DNA from: Hydractinia symbiolongicarpus
Taxonomy: Eukaryota > Cnidaria > Hydrozoa > Anthoathecata > Hydractiniidae
Assembly: GCF_029227915.1 (NCBI RefSeq)
Contig: NC_079876.1
Coordinates: 26,201,828-26,265,827, forward strand
Direction of reading: 5' to 3'
DNA: 64,000 nt
The notes under the pieces were generated by a model that worked only from the letters and a program-made list of their open reading frames with translations, made no database searches and was not told where the DNA came from. Of the stretch, positions 37,747 to 49,446 are shown in pieces. The translations under genes and the position numbers were made by a program. Each line of letters begins with the position of its first letter. Positions within the stretch are counted from its first letter, which is position 1.

Positions 37747-39285
37747 ATTTAGCCAGTATATTCTTCCCAATTTTTGACTCAGACCTTCCCAATTTTGACT
37801 GAAACCACCTGAATTTTCAGCTGAGACCTTCTCAATTTTCCAGCAAGACCATATCAGTTTGGATTCAGACCTTCTCAAAATTCTGAAAATAAGTTTTGCT
37901 AACGCATATCACAAAAATATTGCAATAAACAAAGAAAGTCAGATGCGACATCAGCATACAGCAGCAACTACACTGTGTATGTGCACAAAATGGATTTGAT
38001 ACCTTGTTTATCCGATCAAGAGAAACCATTGGATGACCTGATTAATGACTATTTTATTGGTGGGTACACTTATGAAGAAATTCGAGAGTTTTTACGAATA
38101 CATCATGGTCATGATATCAGTCTTTCTACGCTGAAAAGAAACTTGAAGCGTAAAAATCTATTCAGAAGACCACTCAATACCCGAAGGTGCATTGTAAATG
38201 AATTAGAGGCTGCGATACAGAATGATCTTGAAGGTAGTGGTGCTCAACTTGGATATCGTCGTGTATGGGCATCGTTGAAAAGTAAAAGGATTGATTGTAC
38301 GCAGGGAAGATGTTCGTAAGACTCTGCTAAATATTGATCCAGAAGGTGTTGATCAGCGAAGAAGACATAGATTATCACGCCGTACTTATAGAAATCCTGG
38401 TCCAAATTTCGTTTGGCACATTGATGGGCATGACAAATTGAAGCCTTTTGGATTCAGCATCCACGGATGCATTGACGGCTATTCACGCAGACTCATTTGG
38501 TTAGAGGTATCATCAAGTAACAAGGTGCCGGAGTTGATAGCAAGATACTACCTGGAAGCTATAACGCAATTGAAGGGAATTCCAAACAAAATAAAGGCTG
38601 ACGACGGTACAGAGCATTCCCTTATCGAGCCTATACATATATTCTTACGCGATAGTAATGGGGATTGTGAAGCTTTGGATACATTTTCTATTGTATCTTC
38701 ACCAGTTAATCAACGTATAGAGGCATATTGGTCTAAACTGCGTCGAGACCGTCCTGGTTGGTGGGTTTCCTTCTTCAAAGACCTTGTGGATAGAGATTTG
38801 TACGATCCCTCAGACGCTGTTTTACTCGATTGTGCAAGATTTTGCTTTATGCGCCTTATCCGTGAAGAAATACGAACCGTAAAACAGGAATGGAATCAAC
38901 ATCTAATTTCCAAATCTAAAAATAGCGGACCAAGTGGAAGACCCAATACAATGTATTTTTTGCCTCATTTACACGGAGGAACGAATTTTTTGAAAGATGT
39001 CGATTTAGACGAGGTTTCAGAATTTTCAAGTATTTCGATACGTACAGTGGAAGATTTTTCTGACGAATTTGGTGAATTTGCTACCACTTTGATGGCTCAA
39101 GATGGTTGGAACGTGCCAGATAACTGGGTCTAACTTTGAAAGTTTTTGTAGGTCCTCGGCGCTGTGAAATCAAAGAAGGTCTGGTTGAAAATGAGATGGT
39201 CTGAGTTAAAAATTGGGAAGGTCTGAGTTAAAAATTGGGAAGGTCTGAGTGAAAATTGGGAAGGACCCAGTGACACCTCAGGGCC
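37747..39285 (+). mobile_element. Integrase-type DNA transposon with subterminal inverted repeats
   Basis: Coding region flanked by clusters of one motif in opposite orientations: CAGACCTTCCCAATTTT on the left (37765-37880) and AAAATTGGGAAGGTCTG on the right (39175-39275). Several copies lie at each end, a layout typical of transposase-binding sites. Exact termini and target duplication are not resolved. Confidence 0.7.
37990..39133 (+). pseudogene. rve/DDE integrase-like transposase, one frameshift
   Basis: N-terminal part (37990 on) has a helix-turn-helix (GYTYEEIREFL...LSTLKRNLKRK). The catalytic core is in the next frame: FVWHIDGHDKLKPFG (first Asp), GCIDGYSRRLIWLEV, IKADDGTEHSL (second Asp), and SPVNQRIEAYWSKLRRD with the final Glu. 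The two frames connect in an A4 run at 38284-38287, where one base too many breaks the protein between the HTH part and the core. The family is widespread in cnidarian and fish genomes and resembles IS3-like eukaryotic (IS3EU) elements; that subclass name is from memory. Confidence 0.82.
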
Positions 39286-39865
39286 ATCGTAAAAATATGA
39301 CCCCCCGGCGTTCACGGAACGCGGGGTTGCCGGCCTTGATGATAGCTGTAAAATAACTTGCTATAAGAAATGACCGCGATCCAGTTACGATTCAAAAGAA
39401 GAAAAACTAGCTGTATGCTTTAAAAAATTTGATGTTCATCAAAATAGGAAGTCTGTCATTTTGCGTGACAGAATAAAAAAATGCTAGGAAGTGGTGAAGC
39501 TTGGAGGGTGAAGAAAGATTTTTTACTGTGGATTTCTTCTCACGAACACATCGTTGAGGATATAAACTATTATCGAGTTTAGATATTGTTGCCCTTTTGA
39601 TTATTGAGTTCATTTAATGTCCTATAAAAAGAATGCCTTTGTGTGAAGAAATTCTCAGTGGCCATTCATACGTGACCGTACTTTAATATTTTTTTCTATT
39701 CCTACGTGACTCTCACTTACTTTATTATTTTTCTCTATTTGTACATTTGTGTACTTTATTATTTTCTTTACATTCATACGGGACACTCACGTACTTTATT
39801 TATTTAAAATGAACTTGGGGGAATTAAAAGAAATTTAGAGAATTTCACAGTATGTAGCTATATAT
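39286..39865. other. Short interval without recognised gene
   Basis: Contains a GC-rich hairpin just beyond the transposon (GGCGTTCACGGAACGCGGGG, about 39307-39326) and TACTTTATTATTTT-like direct repeats (39690-39800). Confidence 0.4.
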
Positions 39866-40488
39866 TTACAAAAAAGCATTCTTTTTTTCATGTTTATCTG
39901 ATTTTATGGCTGTGGTGTGTCCTATGGAGCAAGGTTTGCAGAACCAGATCCTAGCTGCTGGCATTTTTGTTCTGCCAATACAAGATAGATGGCACCAGCA
40001 CAGACAACCATCACATCCCACAGACGTTTCCTCGGAAAGATCATTGTTGCAAATTTCGCAAAACCATTTTTTGTGTTTTTTATAACATGCTTCCATGCAG
40101 CTTTACCACACAAGTGTTGGATCATCGATAAATCGATGTTGTCTTGATCAGACAGTTTTGGATAAAATTCTGTCTGCATCATTTCCTGGGTAATTGTTTT
40201 CTTTCCAGATAATATGACTGGAATGTCTGCTGTAGTCTTTTCTTTTAGTACCCATTCTAACATTACTAAAAATAAGGAAATATAAAATGATAACTAAAGA
40301 ATATACACAAAAAAACTTAGTAAAATGAACTTTCTACAACTAACATTTAATTTTATCATTGGTCGGCAAATTAACGAATGGTACCATATTTTCTTTTGTT
40401 TTTCTGCTGGGCAGGCCAATTGCCATATAAAACCCTTTCGGTCTTCCTTTTTTGCACATTTTTGATGGCAATTTGATGAGGGAGAACC
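39866..40488 (-). pseudogene. PHD-finger protein C-terminus, two exons, frameshifted
   Basis: Exon 40488-40345 encodes an AT-hook-like KKGRPKG and GLPSRKTKEN. It is joined in phase to exon 40265-39866 with WVLKEKTTADIP and AAWKHV. Then, one frame over, comes a PHD finger: WFCEICNNDL, GCDGCLCWCHLSC, WFCKPC, giving the Cys4-His-Cys3 series with C, C, C, C, H, C, C, C in order. The frame change is around an ATAAAAAACAC stretch near 40070-40085. PHD fingers read histone tails. AT-hook plus C-terminal PHD of this layout is seen in transposon-derived cnidarian proteins (from memory). Confidence 0.65.
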
Positions 40489-40804
40489 CTAAATTAAGAA
40501 TTATTTTTTATATAACAATATATAATAACCCAATTCCCGGATGAAGAGATGAGCATCATACCTCGATAAGCATTTCATTTCTTTGGCAAGCAAAATAAAG
40601 CAATTCAATTGGCTAATAATTCTTAATAATACGTTGTCAGGGAAAACTGCTAAATTCCCCCATGAGGAGTAGCAGGATCCAAGTTTGAAGTAAATTTTTT
40701 TAAATTTCTGTTACTTTTTATTCAATGCACAGGAACAACTAGAAAATTTAAAAAATGTGTCCCATTGGGAAAGAGGGGGATATTCATTGAATAAGGGATC
40801 GTCC

Positions 40805-41085
40805 ACAAATTTCGTCTAAATTCGGCTCATTTTAAATCGTCTTGTAAATTTGTTTTGTTCGTCTTAACTCTTTCATACGAGACGATTTTTTGTGATAACA
40901 TTGTAGTGTCTTAACCGTCTTAATTCGTCTCATATCGTCTCCTGATAGTCACAAATTCGTCTCCGAATATCATATTTTAAAAACAAATTCGTCTCCGAAT
41001 CGTCTCATTTCGTCTATGAATTTTCTTAATTCGTCTCAAATCGTCTCAATTCGTCTCTGCTATAATAAATTCGTCTCAAAAGTTG
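40805..41085 (+). repeat. Cluster of TTCGTCTC-type short repeats
   Basis: About 16 occurrences of CGTCT, most as TTCGTCTC or ATCGTCTC, spaced irregularly by 8-40 bp over 280 bp. One inverted copy (GAGACGA) is at about 40879. Confidence 0.8.
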
Positions 41086-41138
41086 AAAAATATTTTCGAA
41101 CACTTCCGTGAGTTTAACACGAAACTTTAAAAATCTTG

Positions 41139-41636
41139 GCCAGGAGACCCAGCGTGATTTTGTTCCGTGAAAAAGAAATTATTCCATTGTTCTAGCGGAA
41201 CGGCAGTGGCATAGCCTAGTTAACTAAGCTTTCTTCTTCAGTTGATAAAATGAGTTTCTCTCAAACTAAAGCTTAGACGCGAACGAATGACTCAGCGGAA
41301 ACCCCGAGTTTAAATCGAACAATGTGACTAATCGCTTCGGAGGACATTTTAATTTATCTGTGAGTTGTTTACCAAGCTTGGTCAAATCTTACTTTGGTAA
41401 AAACTTTGTAGAATACTAATGTTTGTTAGGGTGAGTGAAACCACTCGCTGGAATATTCGGGATGAAAAGGGCTTTCCCCGATAATAATCACGTGAGCAGA
41501 GAACAATAGAATTAGCCAATCAAAAAGCGCGGCCAGATTTTGGCCGCAGAAAAATCGTTTGAGACCCAGCGTAATTTTCCCACCTTAACTACTCCGATTT
41601 CCCGGTGGTAAGAAAAATTACGCTGGGTCTCCTGGC
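41139..41636. mobile_element. MITE with CCAGGAGACCCAGCGT ends
   Basis: CCAGGAGACCCAGCGTGATTTT at the left is inverted at the right (AAAATTACGCTGGGTCTCCTGG, one mismatch). The same CCAGGAGACCC-type end recurs nowhere else in the window. No ORF. Confidence 0.75.
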
Positions 41637-42939
41637 TAGCAGTGGCACAGCTACTGATTAACTTAAGCTACATTGTTTGTACTCGTTCGATTGTTGAATG
41701 TTACGGTCTGTATATTTATCAAACTTGGCAACATTTTATCACAGCAAACTTCGTCGTTCGAAGCTGGAACTATGTTGTGGAAAAGCGAAACAAATCTCAC
41801 AAAAAATATTATTATTGGTCGTGACAGATGGAATCTTGAGTTATTTTCGATATTTACTGGTAAGTATATCTGAAACTGAATTTAGCCATAAATATTCTTT
41901 AAGATTAGGATTCTTTAAATATGTTGTTAGGAAGGAATATATAGATATTAAATATAGATAGTTAGATGCGAAACATAGCTCGTCTTTACTGGGAGATATA
42001 TTCGAAATGGCTGGCGTTCCTCCGCAAACGTCACATCATCGAAAAACATTAAAATTAGCCAATCAAAAATCGCCGAAAATTTTCTTGAGGTAGAAAATAG
42101 CCTTAACATGGTATTCATTAACTAAACGAAACCAGTACACAGATCAGGGATAAAAGCAAAATTTATGTCAAGATGTTTGTTCTCAGGTGTATTTAGGTGT
42201 ATTTAGGTGTATTCTGCCTGTAATGGTTCGTACATTTCAGTATATTAGCTCTTTTTAACTTAATACATTTAAATGTTATGTTGGGGAGCTAAGAGAAACC
42301 GTCCTTTTCGAATTTTTCAAGAAGAAAAATGTAACAATTTTTATCTTCTGCTCTGTGTTCGAATCGTGATTCATTCATTGGTTTCAGAGGGTCAGAGCAC
42401 ACGTGCGAGTGAGTTGTCGTTTTTTTTATCAGTTTGATTCTTTTTTTAAGTATGTTATGAGAAACATAAACATGCTGAACCTATACCCGAAGAAAAGTTA
42501 AAATAGGGAGTTAATAAATTTTAGATATTTCTATTAACTATGATAAATCATAGTTAGAAATATCTAAAATTTATTTTGTAAGACATTTTATTTTGTAAGG
42601 GAATAAAAAAAGTGCGAGAATAAAAAAGCGCGGAATAAATTAGAACAAATTCTTTTTCAAACAATATTAAAATAAAAACTTAAAATACGAAGACAAGTCA
42701 GAATAAGGAGCTAAAAAATTTTATCTGAAATTTCCACGGTTTTAGGAAATCAATCATCTCAACATTTTACGTTATGCACGTTTTTTTTATAAGAAACCAG
42801 TCCATAAATACGTAGCTAAATACGTATGCAAAAACACTTTTACTTTGACCTTTCTGTGCCTAAGGTTTTTTATAGAATGCGAGAAAAAAAAAGTTCGGAA
42901 CGTGAGAATTGACCTAAATAATTTCGTCTATTTATTTTA
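41637..42939. other. Interval without recognised gene
   Basis: Contains a GTGTATTTAG tandem triplet (42188-42215) and an inverted-repeat hairpin (42513-42575). Overlapping short frames at 41642-41961 show no domain. Confidence 0.45.
42513..42575. repeat. 63-bp near-perfect hairpin
   Basis: Arms AATAAATTTTAGATATTTCT and onward to ACTATGAT, with a loop of about 2 nt and a 3-nt bulge. It could be a tiny MITE remnant or a small-RNA hairpin. AT-rich, so folding energy is modest. Confidence 0.65.
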
Positions 42940-43958
42940 TCAATCCGTGGTGTCCCTTATTTTCTGACTTGCCTTTCGACATTTTGAGTTAATGATTTCA
43001 TTTAAATTGTTTTTTATATTATTTTCAAATTCCTCCTTATGCTCCTTCCTGGCCTTCTGCAAAATTATTCCCATTCTTCGTGGTGACAACACGTTTTTAT
43101 TTTTGCCACCATTCAACCTGCCACCTGCTAATTCGGCAAGGGTGAAACGCTTACCCAGCTCTTTTTTAATTAACCCGGAGCATGGGTTAATTTTGCGTAG
43201 CGGGTTTTTTTTACCAACGGGTGGTGTGGCTTGCGGAGTTGCGACTTGCGGCCGTGCTTCAACATGCGTGGTCTCCATGCCCATGTCATCATGTTCTGTG
43301 GGCAAGAAATTCTTTACCGGATAAACCTTTTGCTTATTAAATATGTGTTTTTAGTCTGAAATTGTTCTTATTTTATTCTTATTTTCAACAAATATCAGCC
43401 TTATTGTTCTAATAAAAATTAAATAATTGTTTCTTAGTAATTCTAGAGTTGCAATATATCTTTAAAAAAAACATGTGTTGTCAAAATTATGCATCATTCA
43501 CGCGATACAATGCAACGTCTTCTGTATGAAATCGAATTCGAACGTGATAAAAAAAAGAAAACATAGAAAACAAAAACCATTTTTGCATACACTTTTCTTA
43601 ATGTGACTATGATATGACAAAAATAGAATCTATTTACCTTTGCGTTAAATTCATCGTTAACATCAACAATGAACTTTGTTTTTCGAACCCTGTCAAAAAT
43701 AATATGACCCATTTGTAAATATTTAGGGTGCTTGTATAACGGGAAGTTTTTTGAATTGATGGCATTCCTTGATACCAACGACCGTTTTAGAATTGGCATC
43801 CTCACATTGTTTGTGTCAAGCCAACAGTCGTACGATTTTGCATAGCCTGTCCAAGTAACTTTCAGCCTCTCCCCACTATTCTCTACGACTACAGCATTAA
43901 GCCAATGCCTAGTTTCGGGATCTAAGGCTTGGACTGAGGACTTAACTTTGTACTCCAT
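42940..43958 (-). CDS. Two-exon protein with Tudor/chromo-like and BEN-like regions
   Basis: Exon 43958-43638 starts at an ATG immediately after CCTTTTAG (either the true start or an internal acceptor). It joins in phase 0 to exon 43311-42940, giving 230 residues. The N-terminal 60 residues resemble a Tudor-knot/chromo barrel: HWLNAVVVENSGERLKVTW, GY..SYDCWLD. The C-terminal region (KRFTLAELAGGRLNGG, LSPRRMGIILQKARKEH) resembles a BEN domain. AATAAA follows the stop within 20 bp. The acceptor at 43311 (GGTAAAG) is weak; another lies 13 bp further in but breaks the phase. Both domain calls are from pattern, not search. It lies between two transposon-like genes on the same strand and may belong with them. 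Confidence 0.55.
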
Positions 43959-44554
43959 CTAAAAGGACGCGTAGATAGCTATTTGTATACACTCTACATA
44001 AATAAGTATTTCTGAAAGACGGACTGTCTCGCGTCCAAAAAATATAAGAATATTGCTTACTTTTTCTTTATATCGCTACCACGTAAAATTATAACTATAG
44101 CTAGCTTGCTAGCTAGTTTTTACTATATATCGACGACAATTAAGAACAAATCTTTCAGCAACGTATCCAAAAGAAAACTTTATTAATATTAAGAACTTTT
44201 CCAAAAAAATATTAAATAATGTATATCATATAGCTATAGCTAGTCTCCACTCTAAGCTAAAACCCTTGGTTTACACTGTTCGCGCCTTTTTATCGAAATA
44301 ATCCTGCAATCTCGTCCCCAGATCTTTTTGCGCTTTGTCTTTTGGAAAACCGCTTGGAAAAAAACGCGGATAAAGGGCGTTTTTGGTCTATGACGCCATC
44401 GAAATTTTTCAGAAAAGTTGAATTCTGCGTTTTACTTTACATATAATATGGTGCCCAATAAATTATGCCAGATTCTTCATAACTTGAGATATTGAAAATG
44501 ACCCCGAAATAAAAAAGGACTGGCCTTAATTAGCCCGAGTAGCAAATATGTCCA
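43959..44554. other. Interval between two minus-strand genes
   Basis: AT-rich. An AATCTCGTCCCCAGATC motif at about 44309 matches a recurrent short motif of the window. No gene. Confidence 0.4.
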
Positions 44555-46194
44555 TTAATGGTCCATTAACCTCATGTGTCGGGTTTTGTCTGCTTCTGAA
44601 AAAAAAGCGTATCTGCAGCCATGATTGCAGACATCATATTTTGTTGTAAGGCAGGGCATGATGCGCGATGCACTAGAAATATTTCGGCATAGTTGTGACT
44701 GTACCATCTCGATGAGCGTTTTATAGTGACCTGCAAAAAAATCACTATGTTGTGGTGTTGGACACGTGCCTCCAAATTCTCTTATCACGTCTAAAAATTG
44801 GTTCTTCCGAAGTGGCAAGGATGAGCAATGGTCACAATCTGTGCTAGTACAACGTACAAACTCAATTTGATACGCTTTCCTCGTACAATGCTTCACGAAA
44901 AAGCGGTATTTCTGTTGTAGCTCTGTAAATTCAACAGATGATTTTATCGATTTTCTGGATGCAACACAAAATCTTTTGATAGTATCGTGCGCGCACTTGA
45001 TATCCTTCAGCAACGGATTTGTAGATAGGAAGGTTTCTACTTTTATTGGAAAACCATCATATATTTTATTGTTCCAAAACTTTGAGCAAACCGTTGCAGC
45101 ATTGTCGAGGACGTTTAACCATTTTTCAGAATCATTTGGATTAGGTGTTTTTCCATCAACCTCAACGGGAAGCGTTACTCCTACCAGCTGCTGGGTGAGG
45201 AAAGACCAACATCTTTCTATAGGATTAAAACGGGAGTGCCCCGGAGCGTAACATTGAACGATCAAACAATCTAAACGTAAATTCAACCACAAATAACCCA
45301 ACGACATCAGGTTAACTACTGCTTTTGTTGACCAGTCGGGGCCTCCATCTGCAATTGCAACGACGTTATAAACATTTTTAATTTTTTTTTCTTGTTGCAA
45401 AAGATGAAGAAGATAGTTTACATGCATGACGTTGGTGGCTTCTACTAAACGTGAAGGATATAAATGTATGAAAAGCGGACCTTTACGGGACCATTTGATT
45501 TTGCTTCTACCAACTTTGTCCTTGGTTCTTTCTGATTTTAGGACCAGAAAACTGCTTCCTTCAGACAAAGACCTTTTTCTATTTATTTTTAAAGGCTGGC
45601 GGGTTGGAGATAATGAGCGTGATCTTGTTATTCTCACCTTTAATTGTTGATAACCTGCTGGGGTTAATTTACTATTCGGATAGGGGAAGTCGTGGTCATT
45701 GTAAATGGGAGCCTCATTTTCGATGTGATAACGTCGGATTTGCGCACGTCTACTCGTGGCGGGAATACCAACATCCACCTTGTTTTTGTTGTCAACTGAC
45801 AAGGAGATTGTGTTTTCATTGCATAACTGCGCTAACTCATTAACCAAGTTAACTTGGGAGCAAGAAAAATGAAAATCTTCATGGATCTTTTTTTCTCCCG
45901 TGTTGCGCTTGGGCGGAACACGTGCATCAACCAACGATTTGTGACGCTTGCTCGAAGTGGTTTTTTTTCTCCTCGGTCTCATGAGGTAATGCACTGCGCT
46001 CTTACTCACATTTAACCCGAGCGTACTTTTTATGTGAGAGACAATATCTTTTAAGCTTACACCATTTGTGTACATAATACTGTCTCTGCGCCTCAAATGG
46101 GCCTCGGCCGAGTTCTGACTTATGTAGGATGCGATACATGGAACCAAGCCCGGATGTTGCTCGTGTAGCGCTGGTCTGCCTCGTTTTTTTGAAG
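44555..46194 (-). CDS. DDE transposase-like protein with AT-hook, HTH and C-terminal zinc finger
   Basis: A single long open exon, entered through a TTATTTTAG acceptor at 46195, 546 residues to a TAA; no upstream exon found. Order: AT-hook-like KKRGRPA; HTH (GVSLKDIVSHIKSTL...SKSAVHYLM); a basic linker; then the core with IADGGPDWS (Asp) and APGHSRFNPIERCWSFL, the N-x-I-E..W ending of IS630/Tc1-like DDE enzymes. The end is CNHGC...FFSEADKTRHMRLMDH, a C2H2-like finger. The frame is intact. The first catalytic Asp is not certain. Superfamily is unassigned; it may be domesticated or a live element without visible ends. Confidence 0.7.
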
Positions 46195-47212
46195 CTAAAA
46201 TAAGAAAAAGACTATTCTATAAATGCAAATAATGACGCGAGTGATTACTAAACAAGTTTATTAATGTTTATTTAGTAAAATCTGACTTGAGGCTGGCTAT
46301 TCTTACTTTTGAGACTTTCAGTCTGTTTTATTCTTATTTTGTTCTTAATAGTAAGAACACGACTTCAGAATTTAGCCTCTATTTGTTCTTATTGATATAT
46401 TTTTCCCAAAGTTTCTGAAATTTATGTATTTATATACATGAGATAATATGTTTAAGTCCAGCACAAAATATAAAAAATTCAAGCAAACAAAAAAAGATTA
46501 CTGGAATACATTATTTTGTTCTTATAATCTGTGAAGGAATTCAGGTTGAGTACGTTTTTAATATGTTCTTAATTATTGGCAAAATCTCAGCCTCAACGCT
46601 CTTAAAAACGCAGTTTTTATAAAACAAATCGCGTATTGAATTGACAAAATTGAAGGCTAAAGGAAAAAAGTTTATCCATTTGATTTTTTTTTGTGATAGT
46701 TTACAAAAAATGATTCAAATCTTAATCCATGGGCACTAGGCTGCTCAACTGAGTGTCTAAACAAGCGGCTATCTAATTTGTCTGAAATCATTTTACGTAA
46801 TGCAACCGCACGTCACACAGTTTTTTTGCGGAACATTATTTGCTTCTGACAAGCCGTTTCTGTCACATAAAATTGTTAATAATTTTTTTTTTGCAATGTG
46901 CAGCCCACCATAATCAATTGTATAAGTATAATTATACATTAAGTTAATATAACAGTGCAAGTTGACAAAAATAATAAAGCAAAAATAGTTTTTTTTCGTA
47001 ATTTTCAGAAGCAATATCGCAACAAACTTCAATTGCTATTATTTACTTCTTATGCTCACACCGGCATGTGCGAAGAGAAAAGTTAAAATAGTGAGGTTTT
47101 TCGAATATTTGTGTGTTGTTGGTAAAAAAACAACAAATCTTTTAAAGATTTTGCATCATCGAGCTTTAAATTTACGAATAAAGAAAATATATAGTTTTAT
47201 AATTATAGTAGT
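46195..47212. other. Interval without recognised gene
   Basis: AT-rich; possible 5' exon and promoter of the transposase-like gene could lie here but I cannot place them. Confidence 0.4.
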
Positions 47213-48916
47213 TTTTTGCGGAGAGAAGCGGAGGGCGCGTCAGCGCCCGGAGCGTAGCGGAGCCCATTTCCTCATTAAATAAGCCAAATATAAGGGACGG
47301 AGGAGAGTGTATAGGATTTCCGCCCCCACTATACATCAAAATCATTGAATTTTCGTGCCACTTTTTTTTTGGACTGGGTTGCCCAGTACTTTAATCCGGT
47401 CATTCTCTTATATAATTGCTAAATTAAGCGAGACAAGGTGTTTTTTTATTGACACAACGAGGGAGTGCTTTTGTTTATTTAAAGATGGCCTAGCGTAATT
47501 TGTATATTGTATATATATATAAGGTCATTTTCAAGAAACGAAGAAAGGGTATGTTTAGCTAGCTAGTATATCACTATTTTTTTTTTACATGTAATGAACC
47601 CCTTCTTAGCCTTAGATAGGATATAGTGTATAGCTAGCTAACTTTAAAAGAGTAATAGCTAGCTAGCATAAAAAGAGCAACAAGTGCCTTTATATAGCTA
47701 GCAATCAATATAGAAAGTGTTGCGGAGCGTGGAACTGAGTTCCCTAGGTTCGCAAGCGAAAAATTTTAGATGCCACTTTCGGTTGAATTGTACAATGAAT
47801 TGTATAAAAAACAAAGTTCCCACGTGCCTCATGGTAATCGATCAAACGGTTTCATCTTCGATTTGATGAAACATTTCCTGGACGTGCGTACAATATATAT
47901 ATAACTACAATCGTCCAATATGGCTCTCCATTCCCCCTCATGTTAAACACTGACCTTTGTGGCTCAGCAAGGTAAACGATTACACGTGACATACCTTCAT
48001 GAACATACTATCTGCAAAATATCTAGCTAGCTAGCTATGTTCTTTTTTTGCTGACTTTCTAAACTTTTTAGTTCTTGGTTTTTGGAATAAAATTGCCAGC
48101 AGAGACAAGAAATTTTGTGGATGATTGTAGCTAGAACAAGCTATGTGATGGGACATTCCTACAGAGTAGAATTATCTCACTCACTGTGTAGTATATGTAT
48201 AGTTAGAAAATCTGTCCAAAAGAATTTTTCTATGCTGCTATTATGTAGCTAGCTGATTTTATGCTAGCAAAAATAGCTAATTTTATGTTAGCTATATACA
48301 TTGGTAGATTTATCCCAGTTAAGTAGTTAATTCTATGCTAGCTTTGTAGCTAGTGTATTATGGTAGCTATATGGCACTGTTTGCTCTTTTTATGCTAGCT
48401 AAAGCATAAAAATGAGCAAACAAGAAGTAGCTAGGTAGCTATAGCTATATGCTATCTAAGTTCTATTATTCCAGCTAAGTCGGCAGTTTTATGTTAGCTA
48501 GCTTTAGGTGTGAGAAAGGCTAAGAAGGGGTTCATTACATGTAAAAAAAAAATAGTGATATACTAGCTAGCTAAACATACCCTTTCTTCGTTTCTTGAAA
48601 ATGACCTTATATATATATACAATATACAAATTACGCTAGGCCATCTTTAAATAAACAAAAGCACTCCCTCGTTGTGTCAATAAAAAAACACCTTGTCTCG
48701 CTTAATTTAGCAATTATATAAGAGAATGACCGGATTAAAGTACTGGGCAACCCAGTCCAAAAAAAAAGTGGCACGAAAATTCAATGATTTTGATGTATAG
48801 TGGGGGCGGAAATCCTATACACTCTCCTCCGTCCCTTATATTTGGCTTATTTAATGAGGAAATGGGCTCCGCTACGCTCCGGGCGCTGACGCGCCCTCCG
48901 CTTCTCTCCGCAAAAA
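47213..48916. mobile_element. 1.7-kb foldback element with 401-bp arms
   Basis: Arms 47213-47613 and 48516-48916 are reverse complements and look identical, with homopolymer lengths also matching (T9, T7, T10). The outer end is GC-rich (GCGGAGAGAAGCGGAGGGCG) with an inner GGGCG...CGCCC hairpin. The 902-bp core is full of TAGCTAGC runs and has no ORF. No clear target duplication. Such exact arms imply recent formation or gene conversion. Confidence 0.88.
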
Positions 48917-49080
48917 GACTAGCATAAAATTAACCACTTAGCTGGGATAAAACTACCAATATAGCTATACATGTACTACACAATAATTATATTTTGTCCC
49001 ATCACATAGCTTGTTTCTAGCTACAATTGTGCACAAAATTGTTGGCCCTGACAATTTTATATATCAAAAACCAAAAAGTT

Positions 49081-49112
49081 TAGATAGATAGATAGATATA
49101 GATAGATAGATG
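49081..49112 (+). repeat. (GATA)n microsatellite
   Basis: Seven to eight GATA units with one interruption. Confidence 0.9.
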
Positions 49113-49171
49113 TGCATATTTTACATGACTAGCCTCACAAATATCGAGGGATATACCCTGTCTATTATTTC

Positions 49172-49446
49172 CAGGAGGGGCCATGGCTTGATGGAGAGTC
49201 CTAGAGTATTTAATGCTCATTTTGAGCTACGCAGACCCAATTAGGGCCCGCGCTCTACTAGACAACTCCCGGCAACATCCAACGGCCCACACAGTGTGCC
49301 ATCTTCCCAATTTCCCTCACATGGCTTGGGTTAACCCGGGGGTATGGTAACATTCACTCGCCCATGTTGAATCGCCGTCAAGAGGAATCGAACCCCGGTC
49401 TCCCGCACAGAGTACGAGAGCTATAACCACTAATCTATGGCGCGAC
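49172..49446 (-). mobile_element. tRNA-derived SINE, minus strand
   Basis: On the minus strand the head starts GTCGCGCCATAGATTAGTGG (A box) with B box GGGTTCGATTCC about 45 nt on, then a body of about 200 bp. Different from the SINE at 5.6 kb. Confidence 0.75.

Noticed and set aside
37367-37777. 136-codon plus-strand frame before the transposase
   Set aside because: No domain, no good start, runs into the transposon's terminal repeat; probably chance.
47213-48916. Foldback as a Maverick/Polinton end pair
   Set aside because: Only 0.9 kb between the arms and no coding capacity.
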